The position numbers and the translations under genes are program-made. DNA of 64,000 nt from Kosakonia sacchari SP1 (GTDB taxonomy: Bacteria; Pseudomonadota; Gammaproteobacteria; Enterobacterales; Enterobacteriaceae), in the NCBI RefSeq assembly GCF_000300455.3, contig NZ_CP007215.2, forward strand, positions 3,348,001-3,412,000, in the 5' to 3' direction. Below, in pieces: positions 48,927 to 59,415 of this stretch. Positions within the stretch are counted from its first letter, which is position 1. The number at the start of each line of letters is the position of its first letter. Below the pieces are notes generated by a model. That model did not search any database, was not told where the DNA came from, and was given only the letters and a program-made list of their open reading frames with translations.

Positions 48927-49309
48927 ACGAGGACTCCTGCGAGAATTGAAAGCACGACAGTGATTGCAAAAGAGAGATTAGCGGAACGCTTTCCTGCTTC
49001 GAAGGTTTCTTCCAGCCAGCCAAAATCCATTAACATATGGCGAATACCGCCCACAGCGTGATAAGCCAGCGCTGTCAGGATGCCCCAGAAAATGAATTTA
49101 ACGAAAAAGCTGCTCATGATGGCAGAGGCGGTCAGGAAGCCCTCTTCGGATGACAGCGACAGGCCCAATAACCACAGCAGAATGCCAACCGCCACGAAAG
49201 TAATGACGCCGGAAACGCGGTGGAGAATGGAAGCTATAGCCGTAACAGGAAACCGAATTGTTGTCAGATCCAGATTGACAGGTCTTTGTTTTTTAACATT
49301 TTTTATCAT
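48920..49309 (-). CDS. sdhC: Succinate dehydrogenase cytochrome b556 subunit SdhC
   Basis: SdhC anchors the complex and ligates haem b through the histidine in [14 protein letters not shown] near residue 84; Ser/Arg residues in ILHRVSGV line the quinone site. The start at 49309 ([10 protein letters not shown]) gives 129 residues, as in K-12. K-12 has VVVG where this protein reads AVGG after the haem histidine, a mild change. It is the first gene of the sdhCDAB-sucABCD operon and is divergent from gltA. Confidence 0.98.
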   Translation of the reverse strand: MIKNVKKQRPVNLDLTTIRFPVTAIASILHRVSGVITFVAVGILLWLLGLSLSSEEGFLTASAIMSSFFVKFIFWGILTALAYHAVGGIRHMLMDFGWLEETFEAGKRSANLSFAITVVLSILAGVLVW

Positions 49310-49961
49310 GAATAACGCCCACATGCTATTCTTATAGTTTCCTTCCTCCGGTCTGCGTGCGGGTCAGACAGCGTCCTTTTCTATAACTGCTCGTCATGCA
49401 AAAAATTAGCTTCCAGATGCTAAACGACAGGTTACAACGCTGGGTGGCTCGGGATTGCAGGGGTATTCCGGAGACCTGGCGGCAGTATAGGTCGTTCACA
49501 AAATCATTACAATTAACCTACATATAGTTTGTCGGGTTTTATGCAGAACAGTGACCCCCATCACGATAACAACATTCTTTTAAATTTTAATCATCTGATT
49601 TGACAAAAGTTAAACATTCTTGTTACAAACTACGCCGGAAAGGGCTTATAATTCGCAAAAGTTATGGGGTCTTACTTTCACCTGAGAATAAGTTATGTAA
49701 CAGTGTGATGGTATTGACCGATGTAATCAGGACAGTTATTAGTGATATACAGGTTTGATAAATTCGGACTGCTAAGACGCTGATTTGCTGTTTTTTCACT
49801 GTGTTTTCAATGTGTACTTGCACGCGCCCATCGCTCTGTACCCTGGTACCTCCTCTCAACAGAGCTGCGAGCTAAATAACAAACTGGTAACGTTGACGGG
49901 CAGTTGAATGCAAATCCGGTGACTGGCGGTCTTAAGCAATAAGGCGCTAAGGAGACCGTAA
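49310..49961. promoter_or_regulatory. Divergent sdhC-gltA regulatory region
   Basis: This 652-base gap carries promoters for sdh (leftward) and gltA (rightward). A GGTTAATTGT motif on the minus strand near 49510-49520 fits an ArcA site. For gltA, TATAAT at 49647-49652 with TTACAA 18 bases upstream (49623-49628) matches the known K-12 gltA promoter area. The long gltA leader (about 300 bases) shows no recognisable gene. A 65-codon minus-strand opening at 49662-49859 is unsupported. Confidence 0.65.
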
Positions 49962-51248
49962 ATGGCTGATAAGAAAGCAACCATCACCTACAATGGTGAC
50001 GCTGCTATTGAACTGGATGTGCTAAAAGGCACGCTCGGTCAGGATGTGATTGATATCCGTAGTCTCGGTTCAAAAGGGGTATTCACTTTTGACCCAGGTT
50101 TTACCTCTACCGCATCATGCGAATCGAAAATCACCTTTATCGACGGTGACGAAGGTATTCTGCTGCACCGTGGTTTCCCTATCGACCAACTGGCGACCGA
50201 ATCCAACTATCTGGAAGTCTGCTACATTCTGCTGTACGGCGAAAAGCCAACGCAGGAGCAGTTTGACGAGTTCAAACTGACCGTAACACGCCATACGATG
50301 ATTCATGAGCAGATCACCCGTCTGTTCCACGGTTTCCGTCGCGACTCGCACCCAATGGCGGTGCTGTGCGGTGTGACTGGCGCGCTGGCGGCGTTCTACC
50401 ACGATTCACTGGACGTTAACAATCCGCGTCACCGTGAGATTGCCGCGTTCCGCCTGCTGTCGAAAATGCCGACCGTCGCGGCGATGTGTTACAAATATTC
50501 CATTGGTCAGCCGTTCGTCTACCCGCAGAATAATCTCTCTTACGCTGGTAACTTCCTGCACATGATGTTCTCCACGCCGTGTGAACCGTATGAAGTGAAC
50601 CCGGTGTTGGAACGCGCAATGGACCGTATTCTGATCCTGCACGCCGACCATGAACAAAACGCTTCCACCTCCACCGTGCGTACCGCGGGCTCTTCTGGCG
50701 CGAATCCGTTCGCCTGCATCGCCGCAGGTATCGCTTCACTGTGGGGACCGGCACACGGCGGCGCCAACGAAGCTGCGCTGAAGATGCTGGAAGAGATCAG
50801 CACCGTGAAACACATTCCGGAATTCCTGCGCCGCGCCAAAGACAAAAACGATTCGTTCCGTCTGATGGGCTTCGGTCACCGTGTCTACAAAAACTATGAC
50901 CCGCGCGCAACCGTGATGCGTGAAACCTGCCACGAAGTGCTGCGTGAGCTGGGCACCAAAGATGATCTGCTGGAAGTGGCGATGGAGCTTGAGCACATTG
51001 CGCTCAACGATCCGTACTTTATCGAACGTAAGCTCTACCCGAACGTCGATTTCTACTCCGGTATTATCCTGAAAGCGATGGGTATTCCGTCGTCTATGTT
51101 TACCGTTATCTTCGCGATGGCGCGTACTGTGGGCTGGATTGCACACTGGAACGAAATGCACGACGATGGCATCAAAATTGCCCGTCCGCGCCAGCTGTAC
51201 ACCGGTTACGAAAAACGCGAGTTCAGCTCCGATCTGAAAAAAGATTGA
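49962..51248 (+). CDS. gltA: Citrate synthase GltA
   Basis: GltA condenses oxaloacetate and acetyl-CoA to citrate, the entry of the TCA cycle, and is the NADH-inhibited hexameric type II enzyme of Gram-negatives. Active-site segments are [15 protein letters not shown] (first catalytic His), [14 protein letters not shown] (second His) and the aspartate of YPNVDFYSG. The 428 residues compare with 427 in K-12. AAGGAG lies 8 bases before the ATG. Confidence 0.99.
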   Translation: MADKKATITYNGDAAIELDVLKGTLGQDVIDIRSLGSKGVFTFDPGFTSTASCESKITFIDGDEGILLHRGFPIDQLATESNYLEVCYILLYGEKPTQEQFDEFKLTVTRHTMIHEQITRLFHGFRRDSHPMAVLCGVTGALAAFYHDSLDVNNPRHREIAAFRLLSKMPTVAAMCYKYSIGQPFVYPQNNLSYAGNFLHMMFSTPCEPYEVNPVLERAMDRILILHADHEQNASTSTVRTAGSSGANPFACIAAGIASLWGPAHGGANEAALKMLEEISTVKHIPEFLRRAKDKNDSFRLMGFGHRVYKNYDPRATVMRETCHEVLRELGTKDDLLEVAMELEHIALNDPYFIERKLYPNVDFYSGIILKAMGIPSSMFTVIFAMARTVGWIAHWNEMHDDGIKIARPRQLYTGYEKREFSSDLKKD

Positions 51249-51263
51249 TAGCCAACCCGCAGA

Positions 51264-51291
51264 AAAAAACGCGCCTGAAGGCGCGTTTTTT
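51264..51291. terminator. Bidirectional terminator between gltA and nei
   Basis: AAAAAACGCGCC-TGAA-GGCGCGTTTTTT is a perfect 12-base inverted repeat with A and T tracts; it lies just before the convergent nei stop codon. Confidence 0.94.
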
Positions 51292-51294
51292 ATT

Positions 51295-52086
51295 TTAACG
51301 CTGACAAGCCGGGCACCAGTAAAACGGCCGGGACGACATGGTGGTTTTCTCAATTATCCCGCCGCAACGCTCGCACGGTTCGCCTGCGCGGTGAAACACC
51401 TTAAAGCGAAACAGCGCGCCGTGGTGTTTATTCTCATCCACCACGCCGCGTGTCTGATACGACAAACGGGGAATATCCAGCAGCGCATGCGCTAACACGT
51501 CGAGTTGCTCTTCGCTTAGCTGCAAAACGTTGCGCTGCGGTGCCAGGGCGCTTTGCCAGAGAATTTCGACACGCAGGTAATTTCCCAGCCCGGCAAGAAA
51601 GGCCTGATCGAGCAATAACCCCGAAAACTGGCGACGGCGAAAACGGGGTGAGAGCAGCCGTTCTTTTACCTGCGCCACGGTCAGCGACATATCCAGCACA
51701 TCCGGCCCGACACGCTGTAAAAACGGATGTTGCGCCAGTTGCCCGGGCGTGAGCAGCGCGATATCCGACGCGCTGTACAGCAAAATCGCCTTTTGCTCCG
51801 TTTGCAGCCGCACGCGCAGCACACGGTTGGTTTGCGGGATCTCCCCCGCCTCAACCACGCGCCAGATGCCGTAAAGCTGGTTATGGCTGTAAAGCGTTAG
51901 CCCGCCGGAAAAATGGGTCAGGAGCGCTTTTCCCCGCGTTTCAATGTTCTCAACGCACTGCCCCACAAGATCAGCGGCGAACCCCTTCAACGACGGCAGG
52001 CCAAACCAGACATCCGTTAATGGTTTGTTTTTAACAGCGGCTTCAAGCGTATCTGCCGCCCGGCGGATCTCCGGTCCTTCCGGCAT
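51295..52086 (-). CDS. nei: Endonuclease VIII Nei
   Basis: Nei is a bifunctional DNA glycosylase/AP lyase removing oxidised pyrimidines. The N-terminus [11 protein letters not shown] provides the catalytic proline and glutamate after Met removal. A helix-two-turn-helix ([19 protein letters not shown]) follows near residue 160, and a C-terminal zinc finger CERCG-N-CPAC ends the protein. The 263 residues equal the K-12 length. It is the last gene of the ybgI-pxp-nei unit. Confidence 0.98.
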   Translation of the reverse strand: MPEGPEIRRAADTLEAAVKNKPLTDVWFGLPSLKGFAADLVGQCVENIETRGKALLTHFSGGLTLYSHNQLYGIWRVVEAGEIPQTNRVLRVRLQTEQKAILLYSASDIALLTPGQLAQHPFLQRVGPDVLDMSLTVAQVKERLLSPRFRRRQFSGLLLDQAFLAGLGNYLRVEILWQSALAPQRNVLQLSEEQLDVLAHALLDIPRLSYQTRGVVDENKHHGALFRFKVFHRAGEPCERCGGIIEKTTMSSRPFYWCPACQR

Positions 52087-52100
52087 AAAAACTCCTTGCG

Positions 52101-52838
52101 TTAGTGGGCGGAAATCAACACGCCACGTTGGGCGAAGGCACTATGTAAGCGGCGGGCAAATAGCAACGCATGCTCACCATCGCCATGCAGGCAGACCGTT
52201 TGCGCCTGCACATTAACAAACTCACCGCTGACGCACCTCACCCGGCCTTCAAGCACCATCTCCAACGTTTGCGCCAGCGCCAGATTGTCATCATCAATTA
52301 GCGCGCCCGGCGCACTGCGCGGCACCAATCGACCATCGCGGAGGTAGCCTCGATCGGCAAATACCTCCTGGCGCGTGCGCAAACCATAACGCTCGCCAGC
52401 ATGAATTAACTCGCTGCCCGCCAGCCCAACCAGAATCAATGCGGGATCTGCATCATAAACCGCTCCGGCAATGGCATCGGCCAGCGCCGCGTCATCCGCC
52501 GCCTGGTTGTAGAGCATACCGTGCGGTTTCACATGGTGCAGTTTGCCGCCTTCGGCACGCACCATCGCCGCCAGCGCACCAATTTGATACAGCATTTGGG
52601 CATAGACCCTATCCGGCGGCAGATGCATCGGCGTGCGGCCAAAGTTTTCCCGATCCGGGAATGAGGGATGCGCGCCCACCGCCACGCCGTTACGCAATGC
52701 TTCGCGCACACAGGTCAGCATGGTTTGCGCATCACCTGCGTGGAAACCGCAAGCGATATTGGCGGAAGATACAAGCTGGAGTAACGCCGCATCGTTGCCG
52801 CAGCCTTCGCCGAGATCGGCGTTTAAATCAATCTTCAT
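52101..52838 (-). CDS. pxpA: 5-oxoprolinase subunit A PxpA (YbgL)
   Basis: PxpA is the LamB/YcsF-family subunit of the ATP-dependent 5-oxoprolinase PxpABC, which opens the damaged-glutamate product 5-oxoproline to glutamate. Conserved segments are [34 protein letters not shown] and [14 protein letters not shown] near the metal site. The 245 residues compare with 244 in K-12. Its start overlaps the end of pxpC by 11 bases. Confidence 0.97.
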   Translation of the reverse strand: MKIDLNADLGEGCGNDAALLQLVSSANIACGFHAGDAQTMLTCVREALRNGVAVGAHPSFPDRENFGRTPMHLPPDRVYAQMLYQIGALAAMVRAEGGKLHHVKPHGMLYNQAADDAALADAIAGAVYDADPALILVGLAGSELIHAGERYGLRTRQEVFADRGYLRDGRLVPRSAPGALIDDDNLALAQTLEMVLEGRVRCVSGEFVNVQAQTVCLHGDGEHALLFARRLHSAFAQRGVLISAH

Positions 52839-53760
52839 TGTGCAGACGCCATGCCAGTTGATCGAGATAGATACGCTGCTCGCGCCGCGCCTTCAGCGCC
52901 TCATCCAGCGAGCACTGAACAAAGTGTATCGGCTGCCCGAGCGGGATCTGCGCCAGGTGGTACATATCCGCCTCGATAATGCAGGCAATTCGCGGGTAAC
53001 CGCCGGTGGTCTGGGCATCATTCATCAGCACTATCGGTTGCCCGTTAGAGGGAACCTGGACGACGCCCGGCAACAAGCCGTGGGAAAGCAGTTCGCGTGA
53101 CGTAGTGCGCACCAGCGGCTGCCCCTGTAAACGGTAACCCATGCGGTTACTCTGCGGGCTTATCTGCCACGGCAAACGCCAGAACGCCTCCTGCGAGGCG
53201 CTGTCAAATTCGTGATATTCCGGCCCCGGCAACGCGCGAATACGGTTGCCCCACAGCAACTGTTTTACTCCTTGCTGTGTGTGAAAATGACGGACAGGTT
53301 CACCCAGCGGCAAAACATCGCCATCGCGCAGTAGCCGCCCTTCCAGCCCGCCGATAGCGGTTTTCAGATCGGTGCTGACCGAGCCCATTACCGCCGGCAC
53401 GGCAAAGCTCCCGGCAACCGCAAGATAGCTGCGCACACCGTGCAACGGCCTTTTCAACACCAGTCGCTGCCCGGCCTTTGCGGCAAACCGCCAGCCGGTC
53501 CACACCGCTTTACCGTCAAGCTTCGCCTCACAGCCTGCGCCAGTAAGCGCAAACCAGGCATCGCGACCAAATACCACTTCGCACTGACCAAAAGTAATTT
53601 CCAGCGCCGCCGCCGCCGGCGCGTTCCCCACCAGCGCATTAGCAATTTGCAACGCGGGTTCGTCCAGCGCGCCGCAGTAGCTGACGCCGGACTGGCGCAA
53701 GCCAATACGTTTACCGCCCTGCAAGGTGGTATACATTCCCGCACGGATAATTTTCAGCAT
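52828..53760 (-). CDS. pxpC: 5-oxoprolinase subunit C PxpC (YbgK)
   Basis: PxpC is one half of the KipI/KipA-like pair that activates 5-oxoproline with ATP. The start [14 protein letters not shown] at 53760 gives 310 residues, exactly the K-12 length; the frame is open much further but that region is pxpB. It has characteristic [12 protein letters not shown] and [16 protein letters not shown] motifs. The protein overlaps pxpB by 7 bases and pxpA by 11. Confidence 0.97.
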   Translation of the reverse strand: MLKIIRAGMYTTLQGGKRIGLRQSGVSYCGALDEPALQIANALVGNAPAAAALEITFGQCEVVFGRDAWFALTGAGCEAKLDGKAVWTGWRFAAKAGQRLVLKRPLHGVRSYLAVAGSFAVPAVMGSVSTDLKTAIGGLEGRLLRDGDVLPLGEPVRHFHTQQGVKQLLWGNRIRALPGPEYHEFDSASQEAFWRLPWQISPQSNRMGYRLQGQPLVRTTSRELLSHGLLPGVVQVPSNGQPIVLMNDAQTTGGYPRIACIIEADMYHLAQIPLGQPIHFVQCSLDEALKARREQRIYLDQLAWRLHNED

Positions 53761-54410
53761 ACGCCCTCCTTGCGCGGCACAAACCGCAGCGTGTCGCCCG
53801 GACGTAATAGCACCGGCTCCGGCAAGCGCGGGTTGAACAACGCCAGATCGGTGCGGCCAATCAGGTTCCAGCCGCCAGGCGTTTCCAGTGGGTAAATGCC
53901 GGTTTGCGCGCCGCCAATGGCGACAGAACCGGCGGGAACACTCACACGCGGTTCGGCGCGGCGCGGAGTGGCAAGCGCCTCCGGCATCCCGCCCAGATAA
54001 GGGAAACCGGGCTGGAAGCCAAGAAACCACACCACGTAATCGATAGAAGCATGCAGCTCAACGACCTGCTTTTCCGTCATCCGGCAGTGTTCCGCCACCA
54101 GCCCCAGATCCGGCCCGGCCGCTTTGCCGTACAGCACCGGGATCTCAATGGATCGTGACTCGGGCTCCAGCGCCTCGCTCTCTTCCCACCAGCGCTGTAA
54201 GCGCTCAATCGCATCAAGCGCCAGCGAATGGGGATCGCGCAGCACCACCGTAATGTTATTCATCCCCGGAATGGCTTCCACCACGTCCGGCACGTCCGCC
54301 AGCCGCTGCGTCAGCCGCCAGATACGCTTTTGCGTCGCCAGTTGTACCGGTGGCTCAAGCTCCAGCACCACCGCGCTTTCACCTAACAAATAACACCGTG
54401 CTCGCTGCAC
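53754..54410 (-). CDS. pxpB: 5-oxoprolinase subunit B PxpB (YbgJ)
   Basis: PxpB pairs with PxpC in the 5-oxoprolinase complex and belongs to the KipI/allophanate-hydrolase subunit 1 family. Recognisable segments are [15 protein letters not shown] near residue 130, [21 protein letters not shown] and the tail [13 protein letters not shown]. The 218 residues equal the K-12 length. It is 11 bases after ybgI. Confidence 0.97.
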   Translation of the reverse strand: MQRARCYLLGESAVVLELEPPVQLATQKRIWRLTQRLADVPDVVEAIPGMNNITVVLRDPHSLALDAIERLQRWWEESEALEPESRSIEIPVLYGKAAGPDLGLVAEHCRMTEKQVVELHASIDYVVWFLGFQPGFPYLGGMPEALATPRRAEPRVSVPAGSVAIGGAQTGIYPLETPGGWNLIGRTDLALFNPRLPEPVLLRPGDTLRFVPRKEGVC

Positions 54411-54421
54411 TTGCCCTCTCC

Positions 54422-55165
54422 TTACGCCGGGTTCGGAATATCGATAAACGTGACGTCAAGATCGGTATTTTCATTCAGCCAGTCGCTGAGCGCGCGAATA
54501 CCGCCGCGCTCGGTAGCGTGGTGGCCCGCAGAGTAGAAATGCAGCCCCTGTTCACGGGCGGAATGAATGGTCTGCTCGGAGACTTCGCCGGTGATAAACG
54601 CATCAACGCCGAAGCGGGCCGCTTTATCAATAAAGCCCTGCCCGCCGCCGGTACACCAGGCGACACGGGTGATTTTTTCCGGCCCGGTATCGCCACACCA
54701 CAGCGGCTTGCGACCAAGACGCGCCTCAATCCACGACGCCAGTTCCCCTCCCGGAACCGGCATGGAGAGTTCGCCCCACGGCAGCAATTCTTCAATTTCA
54801 CCCATTACGTTAATGCCGAGTAACGCCGCCAGTTGAGCGTTATTGCCAAGCTGTGGGTGCGCGTCGAGCGGCAGGTGCCAACCGTACAAGTTGATGTCGT
54901 TCGCCAGTAACGTTTTCAGGCGGTTACGCTTCATCCCGCGAATGATCGACGCTTCGTTTTTCCAGAAATAACCGTGATGGACAATCACCGCATCCGCCTG
55001 CTGGCGTACCGCTTCGTCCAGCAATGCCTGGCTTGCGGTCACGCCGGTGATAATTTTCTGTACCGTTTCCCGCCCTTCAACCTGTAGCCCGTTCGGGCCG
55101 TAATCACTGAACGCCGCACTGTTAAGTTTTTCGTTAATCAGTGTTTCCAGCTCGGTATTTTTCAT
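54422..55165 (-). CDS. ybgI: YbgI, NIF3/DUF34 metal-binding hydrolase
   Basis: YbgI is a toroidal hexamer of the widespread NIF3/DUF34 family with a dinuclear metal site; K-12 YbgI is implicated in radiation resistance, but its substrate is unresolved. Metal ligands are in [12 protein letters not shown] near residue 60, [15 protein letters not shown] near residue 97 and the C-terminal [11 protein letters not shown]. The start at 55165 gives 247 residues, as in K-12. It is 10 bases after phr. Confidence 0.97.
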   Translation of the reverse strand: MKNTELETLINEKLNSAAFSDYGPNGLQVEGRETVQKIITGVTASQALLDEAVRQQADAVIVHHGYFWKNEASIIRGMKRNRLKTLLANDINLYGWHLPLDAHPQLGNNAQLAALLGINVMGEIEELLPWGELSMPVPGGELASWIEARLGRKPLWCGDTGPEKITRVAWCTGGGQGFIDKAARFGVDAFITGEVSEQTIHSAREQGLHFYSAGHHATERGGIRALSDWLNENTDLDVTFIDIPNPA

Positions 55166-55175
55166 CATCACTCCT

Positions 55176-56588
55176 TTACGCTTTACGGGCAGCTTCATAG
55201 GCCGCCAGCGTGGCGGTACGCGCCTGTTTATGGTCAACAATCGGGCGGGGATAATCGAGTTTTACCCCGTGTTTATCCGCCCAGTCCCAGGGTTGATGCA
55301 CCGATTTTTCCGGCACCTTTTTCAGTTCAGGTAACCAGTGGCGAATAAACGCGCCGTCAGCATCAAAGCGTTCGCCCTGCGTGGTCGGGTTAAAAATACG
55401 AAAATAGGGAGCCGCATCGGTGCCCGTCGAGGCCGCCCACTGCCAGCCGCCATTGTTCGCCGCGAAATCGCCATCGATCAACTGCGACATAAAATAACGC
55501 TCCCCATGACGCCAGTCGATAAGTAAGTCCTTGACCAGGAAGCTCGCGGTTATCATCCGTAAGCGGTTGTGCATCCAGCCGGTGGCGTTCAACTGGCGCA
55601 TCGCCGCATCAACAATCGGGTAGCCGGTTTTGCCGCATTGCCAGGCTTGCAGATGCCCGGCGTTTTCCTGCCACTGCACCTTATCAGTCCAGGCGATAAA
55701 AGGGCGATGCTTACAGAGTGCCGGATGATAAGTCATCAGATGGCGATAAAATTCGCGCCAAATCAGCTCATTGAGCCACACTGCGCCCGACCCGCCGTCG
55801 AGCGCCTGCGGTTGTTCAGCCAGCAGACGATGCAGGCACTGGCGCGGTGATAACGCGCCAATCGCCAGACACGCCGACAAGCGGCTGGTGCCTTCGATCG
55901 CCGGGAAATCACGCTGCTGCTCATACGCTGCCGCCTGCTGCAGGCAAAACTGACGAAGCCGCGCGATAGCGCTTTTCTCATCGGCCGGGAACAGGTTTTC
56001 GTCAAAATCCTGCTGCGGGTAATCAAGCGTAATCGGTTTTGGCGCGACGTCGACACCTTCACGCGGATGCGGCGCAGCAACACACTGTGGCAAATCCTCT
56101 TTTAACCGGCGCAGAAAGGCGTTTTTAAAAGGCGTAAAGACTTTGTACATCTCATGATTGCCGGTCATCACGCTACCGGGAGCCAGCATCACGCTGTCGT
56201 CAAAACCCTGGCAGGCGACATTCGGTAGCGCTTTTTCGACTGCAGCGTCGCGCTGTCGCTCGTTGAATTCGTATTGATAGTTGTAAAAGAGATGGCTGAC
56301 TTGCTCGCTATCACAGACCTCCACTACCGTTTGTACGCTGTCGGTAAAATCCGCCGCTTCCCGGTAAATCAATGGAATGCCCTTTTCCGCCAGCGCCTGC
56401 TGCAAGGCGTTGAGATGCGCATTGAGATAGGCTGCCTGGCGAGGCGCCAGATGATGTTGCTGCCACTGCGCAGGCGTGGCAATAAACAGGGCTTTTACCT
56501 GCGCGTTATCGCTGCGACAGGCAGCAGCAAGTGCAAGGTTGTCATGCACGCGCAAATCCGCGCGAAACCAGACCAGATGGGTGGTCAT
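55176..56588 (-). CDS. phr: Deoxyribodipyrimidine photolyase Phr
   Basis: Phr uses FADH and a light-harvesting folate to split cyclobutane pyrimidine dimers. The N-terminal antenna domain opens HLVWFRADLRVHDNLAL. The FAD-binding half shows the segments WLNELIWREFYRHLM and GYPIVDAAMRQLNATGWMHNR, and QWAASTGTDAAPYFRIFNP near the C-terminus. The 470 residues compare with 472 in K-12. A decayed ybgA-like remnant lies just upstream. Confidence 0.98.
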   Translation of the reverse strand: MTTHLVWFRADLRVHDNLALAAACRSDNAQVKALFIATPAQWQQHHLAPRQAAYLNAHLNALQQALAEKGIPLIYREAADFTDSVQTVVEVCDSEQVSHLFYNYQYEFNERQRDAAVEKALPNVACQGFDDSVMLAPGSVMTGNHEMYKVFTPFKNAFLRRLKEDLPQCVAAPHPREGVDVAPKPITLDYPQQDFDENLFPADEKSAIARLRQFCLQQAAAYEQQRDFPAIEGTSRLSACLAIGALSPRQCLHRLLAEQPQALDGGSGAVWLNELIWREFYRHLMTYHPALCKHRPFIAWTDKVQWQENAGHLQAWQCGKTGYPIVDAAMRQLNATGWMHNRLRMITASFLVKDLLIDWRHGERYFMSQLIDGDFAANNGGWQWAASTGTDAAPYFRIFNPTTQGERFDADGAFIRHWLPELKKVPEKSVHQPWDWADKHGVKLDYPRPIVDHKQARTATLAAYEAARKA

Positions 56589-56595
56589 ACCGCTC

Positions 56596-56922
56596 CTAAT
56601 ATCCGTAACGTAAGCGCCGCGCCTCTGGCCGGGGGCAAAATGCGTTTCCCGGCCAGGGACGCGTCGGGAAATTCAACCATATAGTGTTTGAGTAAAGTCT
56701 TCGGCGCAAGCCGCGGTTGGAGTTCGCTGGCGGGCATAAAGCGTTTGATAAAAGCCAGGCATCAGCGCACGAGTGGGATTGCGCAAGGCGGGTCGAAACA
56801 AATGTCTGTCGGGGAGAAAGCGATTTAGCTGCGAGGGTAAGCTCTGTATGGACGCCGTAAAAACAGACAGGTTTTCCGGACAAACAGGCACGAATGTCAG
56901 CAGGGATTTTCTCGCGCATCAC
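56596..56922 (-). pseudogene. Decayed ybgA-like (DUF523) gene remnant
   Basis: K-12 has ybgA directly before phr. Here that position holds a 108-codon frame whose first ~55 residues (REKIPADIRACLSGKPVC, then ELTLAAKSLSPRQTF) resemble the start of DUF523 proteins found fused to the YbgA domain in relatives. The typical DGGHK signature reads FYGVH, the rest is unrecognisable, and the DUF1722 part is missing. I read it as a deletion remnant rather than a working gene. A 5' in-frame Met pair with an upstream GGAG could still allow expression. Confidence 0.45.
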
Positions 56923-56970
56923 GGCTCCTTTTTCTACCCACAGTAAGTGTAGTCAAAGGTCGCAGGTAAA

Positions 56971-56995
56971 AAAAAGCCACCGCAAAGGCGGTGGC
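56971..56995 (-). terminator. Terminator after ybfA
   Basis: GCCACCGC-AAAG-GCGGTGGC forms an 8-base stem and is followed on the minus strand by a run of eight T. Confidence 0.93.
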
Positions 56996-57020
56996 GATAA
57001 GGTTTGCTGTGTGTCGTCGA

Positions 57021-57227
57021 TTAATAAAAATCGCAGGCTACTTTCTCTGCCTGCTCCATCCACACCGGTTTATCGCTGGTTTTTGCCCAGACGCGATGCA
57101 GATAGCTATAAAAACGTGCGCGGTCTTTCCAGAACAACATTACCGGTAACGCCAGCACGCCCGCCAGAACGGCGAAAGCACGTCGCATCAACACAATATG
57201 AGCCGGAAACGCTTTGTATGTGTCCAT
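57021..57227 (-). CDS. ybfA: YbfA, small conserved membrane protein
   Basis: This 68-residue protein matches K-12 YbfA in length and in the C-terminal segment [21 protein letters not shown]. It has one hydrophobic helix (about residues 13-33, ending VMLFW) and a soluble tail ending [11 protein letters not shown]. Its function is unknown. It lies divergent from kdpF, as in K-12, with a GGGGAGAG ribosome site. Confidence 0.95.
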   Translation of the reverse strand: MDTYKAFPAHIVLMRRAFAVLAGVLALPVMLFWKDRARFYSYLHRVWAKTSDKPVWMEQAEKVACDFY

Positions 57228-57629
57228 AATTCTCTCCCCTTTGTCAGGCCGGTAAGCAGCACCGGAAAATAATTAGCCACCACTGAAAGCCACTAACGTA
57301 AAAACCAGGGCGGCACTGAAATCTGGTTAAAATAGTACCGTTTTGTTTGTAATTTTACTACTCATCCGACCACTATTTTTTGTCAATTTTGGCTTTATTT
57401 ACATTGAGCCGGTAAATAAGTTACAAAATGGTTAAATTAATACTAACCATCAGTTAAATTGTGGATTATTTGATAAACAGAGTTGCCCGGGGAAAGGGGC
57501 AATACGTATCCACATCACTCCGCGCGATTTTTATATTTTTTTTACACCTCGCCCGCCGATTTTTGCGAAATCTTTGCGCCAAAAATTCTACTTTTTCTGC
57601 ACATCGTTAAATCACCCCGGAGGTGGATT
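57228..57629. other. ybfA-kdpF divergent gap
   Basis: The 402-base gap is AT-rich in its middle (57340-57480) with several TTAAAT-type repeats and no gene. Its right end carries the kdp promoter and KdpE target; the left end must hold the ybfA promoter. Confidence 0.7.
57528..57591 (+). promoter_or_regulatory. kdpFABC promoter with KdpE-binding T-tract
   Basis: TTTTTATATTTTTTTTACAC (57528 onward) corresponds to the T-rich KdpE target of K-12. Downstream, TTGCGA (57563-57568) and TTCTAC (57586-57591) are 17 bases apart and match the K-12 -35 region closely. Induction at low potassium is expected. Confidence 0.85.
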
Positions 57630-57719
57630 GTGAGTGCAGGCGTAGTCATCGGCATCGTGCTGATTTTCCTGTTATTGGGCTATCTGGTTTATGCCCTGAT
57701 CAACGCGGAGGCTTTCTGA
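57630..57719 (+). CDS. kdpF: KdpF, small stabilising subunit of the Kdp K+ pump
   Basis: KdpF is a single-helix peptide that stabilises the KdpABC complex. The 29 residues [20 protein letters not shown] followed by YALINAEAF are nearly identical to K-12 KdpF. Translation starts at GTG with GGAGG upstream, and its stop shares one base with the kdpA start. Confidence 0.97.
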   Translation: MSAGVVIGIVLIFLLLGYLVYALINAEAF

Positions 57720-59395
57720 TGGCCGCTCAGGCGTTTCTTCTGATTGCCAGCTTTCTGCTGGTATTGTTTATCCTCGCGCGCCCGCTCGGTTCGCTGCTGG
57801 CGAAAATGATCGCCGGGCAGCCGCTTCCCGGCGTGCGCGGTATGGAAAACCTCCTCTGGCGCGGGCTCGGTATCGATACCCGTGAAATGAACTGGCGCCA
57901 CTATTTGCTGGCGATTTTGTGGCTGAATATCTTCGGCCTGATGCTGCTGTTTGCGATGCTGATGCTGCAAGGCATTTTGCCGCTCAACCCACAAAACCTG
58001 CCGGGGCTCTCCTGGCATCTGGCACTGAACACCGCCGTCAGCTTTATCTCTAACACCAACTGGCAGGCGTACTCCGGGGAGAGCACCCTGAGCTATTTCA
58101 GCCAGATGGCTGGGCTGACGGTACAAAACTTCTTATCCGCCGCGACGGGTATTGCTGTGGTCTTTGCGCTGATCCGCGCTTTTTCACGCCGCAGTATGGA
58201 GACGCTCGGGAATGCCTGGGTCGATATCACGCGCATTACCCTGTGGCTGTTGCTGCCCATTGCACTGCTGATTGCGCTGTTTTTTATTCAGCAAGGGGCG
58301 CTGCAAAACTTTTCGCCGTACCAGGCTTATACCTCGCTGGAAGGTGTGCAACATCTGATGCCGATGGGGCCGGTAGCATCGCAAGAAGCGATAAAAATGC
58401 TCGGCACAAATGGCGGTGGCTTCTTTAATGCCAACTCGTCGCATCCGTTTGAAAACCCCACTGCTTTAACCAATTTTGTGCAGATGCTGGCGATCTTCCT
58501 GATCCCGGCGGCGCTGTGCTTCGCATTTGGTGATGCGGTTGGCGATCGCCGCCAGGGACACATGTTGCTGTGGGCAATGTCGATTATCTTCGTCATCTGC
58601 GCCGGAATTGTGATGTGGGCGGAATTACAGGGTAACCCACACTTCCTGACGCTCGGCGGCGATAGCGCCATCAATATGGAAGGGAAAGAGAGCCGTTTCG
58701 GCATTCTGGCCAGCAGCTTGTACGCCGTGGTCACCACCGCAGCCTCTTGCGGCGCGGTCAACGCGATGCACGACTCGTTTACCGCGCTTGGCGGCATGAT
58801 CCCGATGTGGCTAATGCAGATTGGCGAAGTGGTGTTTGGCGGCGTGGGTTCAGGTCTGTACGGCATGCTGCTGTTTGTGCTGCTGGCGGTGTTTATCGCC
58901 GGGCTGATGATTGGCCGCACGCCTGAATTCCTCGGCAAGAAAATTGACGTGCGTGAAATGAAAATGACCGCGCTGGCGATCCTTGTCACCCCGGCTCTGG
59001 TACTTATTGGCACCGCGCTGGCAATGATGACCGACGCAGGTCGTAGCGGCATGTTCAACCCCGGCATTCACGGCTTTAGCGAAGTGCTGTACGCCGTCTC
59101 TTCCGCCGCCAATAACAACGGTAGCGCCTTTGCGGGCTTAAGCGCCAATACACCGTTTTGGAACTGTTTGCTGGCGTTTTGCATGTTCTTTGGTCGCTTC
59201 GGTGTGATTGTGCCGGTGATGGCGATTGCCGGTTCGCTGGTGGCGAAGAAAATTCAACCGACCAGCTCCGGCACGCTGCCAACGCATGGCGCGCTATTTA
59301 TCGGCCTGCTGATTGGCACCGTGTTACTGGTCGGCGCTTTAACCTTTATTCCTGCCCTGGCGCTCGGCCCGGTGGCGGAATACCTGCAATTTTAA
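57719..59395 (+). CDS. kdpA: KdpA, potassium-binding translocating subunit of the Kdp ATPase
   Basis: KdpA is the SKT-superfamily channel-like subunit that selects K+ in the Kdp pump. Four pore repeats are visible, for example [48 protein letters not shown] and [15 protein letters not shown], each holding selectivity-filter residues. It has about ten helices and 558 residues (K-12: 557). The ATG at 57719 overlaps the kdpF stop. Confidence 0.99.
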   Translation: MAAQAFLLIASFLLVLFILARPLGSLLAKMIAGQPLPGVRGMENLLWRGLGIDTREMNWRHYLLAILWLNIFGLMLLFAMLMLQGILPLNPQNLPGLSWHLALNTAVSFISNTNWQAYSGESTLSYFSQMAGLTVQNFLSAATGIAVVFALIRAFSRRSMETLGNAWVDITRITLWLLLPIALLIALFFIQQGALQNFSPYQAYTSLEGVQHLMPMGPVASQEAIKMLGTNGGGFFNANSSHPFENPTALTNFVQMLAIFLIPAALCFAFGDAVGDRRQGHMLLWAMSIIFVICAGIVMWAELQGNPHFLTLGGDSAINMEGKESRFGILASSLYAVVTTAASCGAVNAMHDSFTALGGMIPMWLMQIGEVVFGGVGSGLYGMLLFVLLAVFIAGLMIGRTPEFLGKKIDVREMKMTALAILVTPALVLIGTALAMMTDAGRSGMFNPGIHGFSEVLYAVSSAANNNGSAFAGLSANTPFWNCLLAFCMFFGRFGVIVPVMAIAGSLVAKKIQPTSSGTLPTHGALFIGLLIGTVLLVGALTFIPALALGPVAEYLQF

Positions 59396-59415
59396 GAGTG
59401 GCGGAGACGCGTTAT

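Noticed and set aside
49662-49859. 65-codon minus-strand frame in the gltA leader
   Set aside because: No ribosome site and no family resemblance; it lies over the mapped-type gltA promoter and leader.
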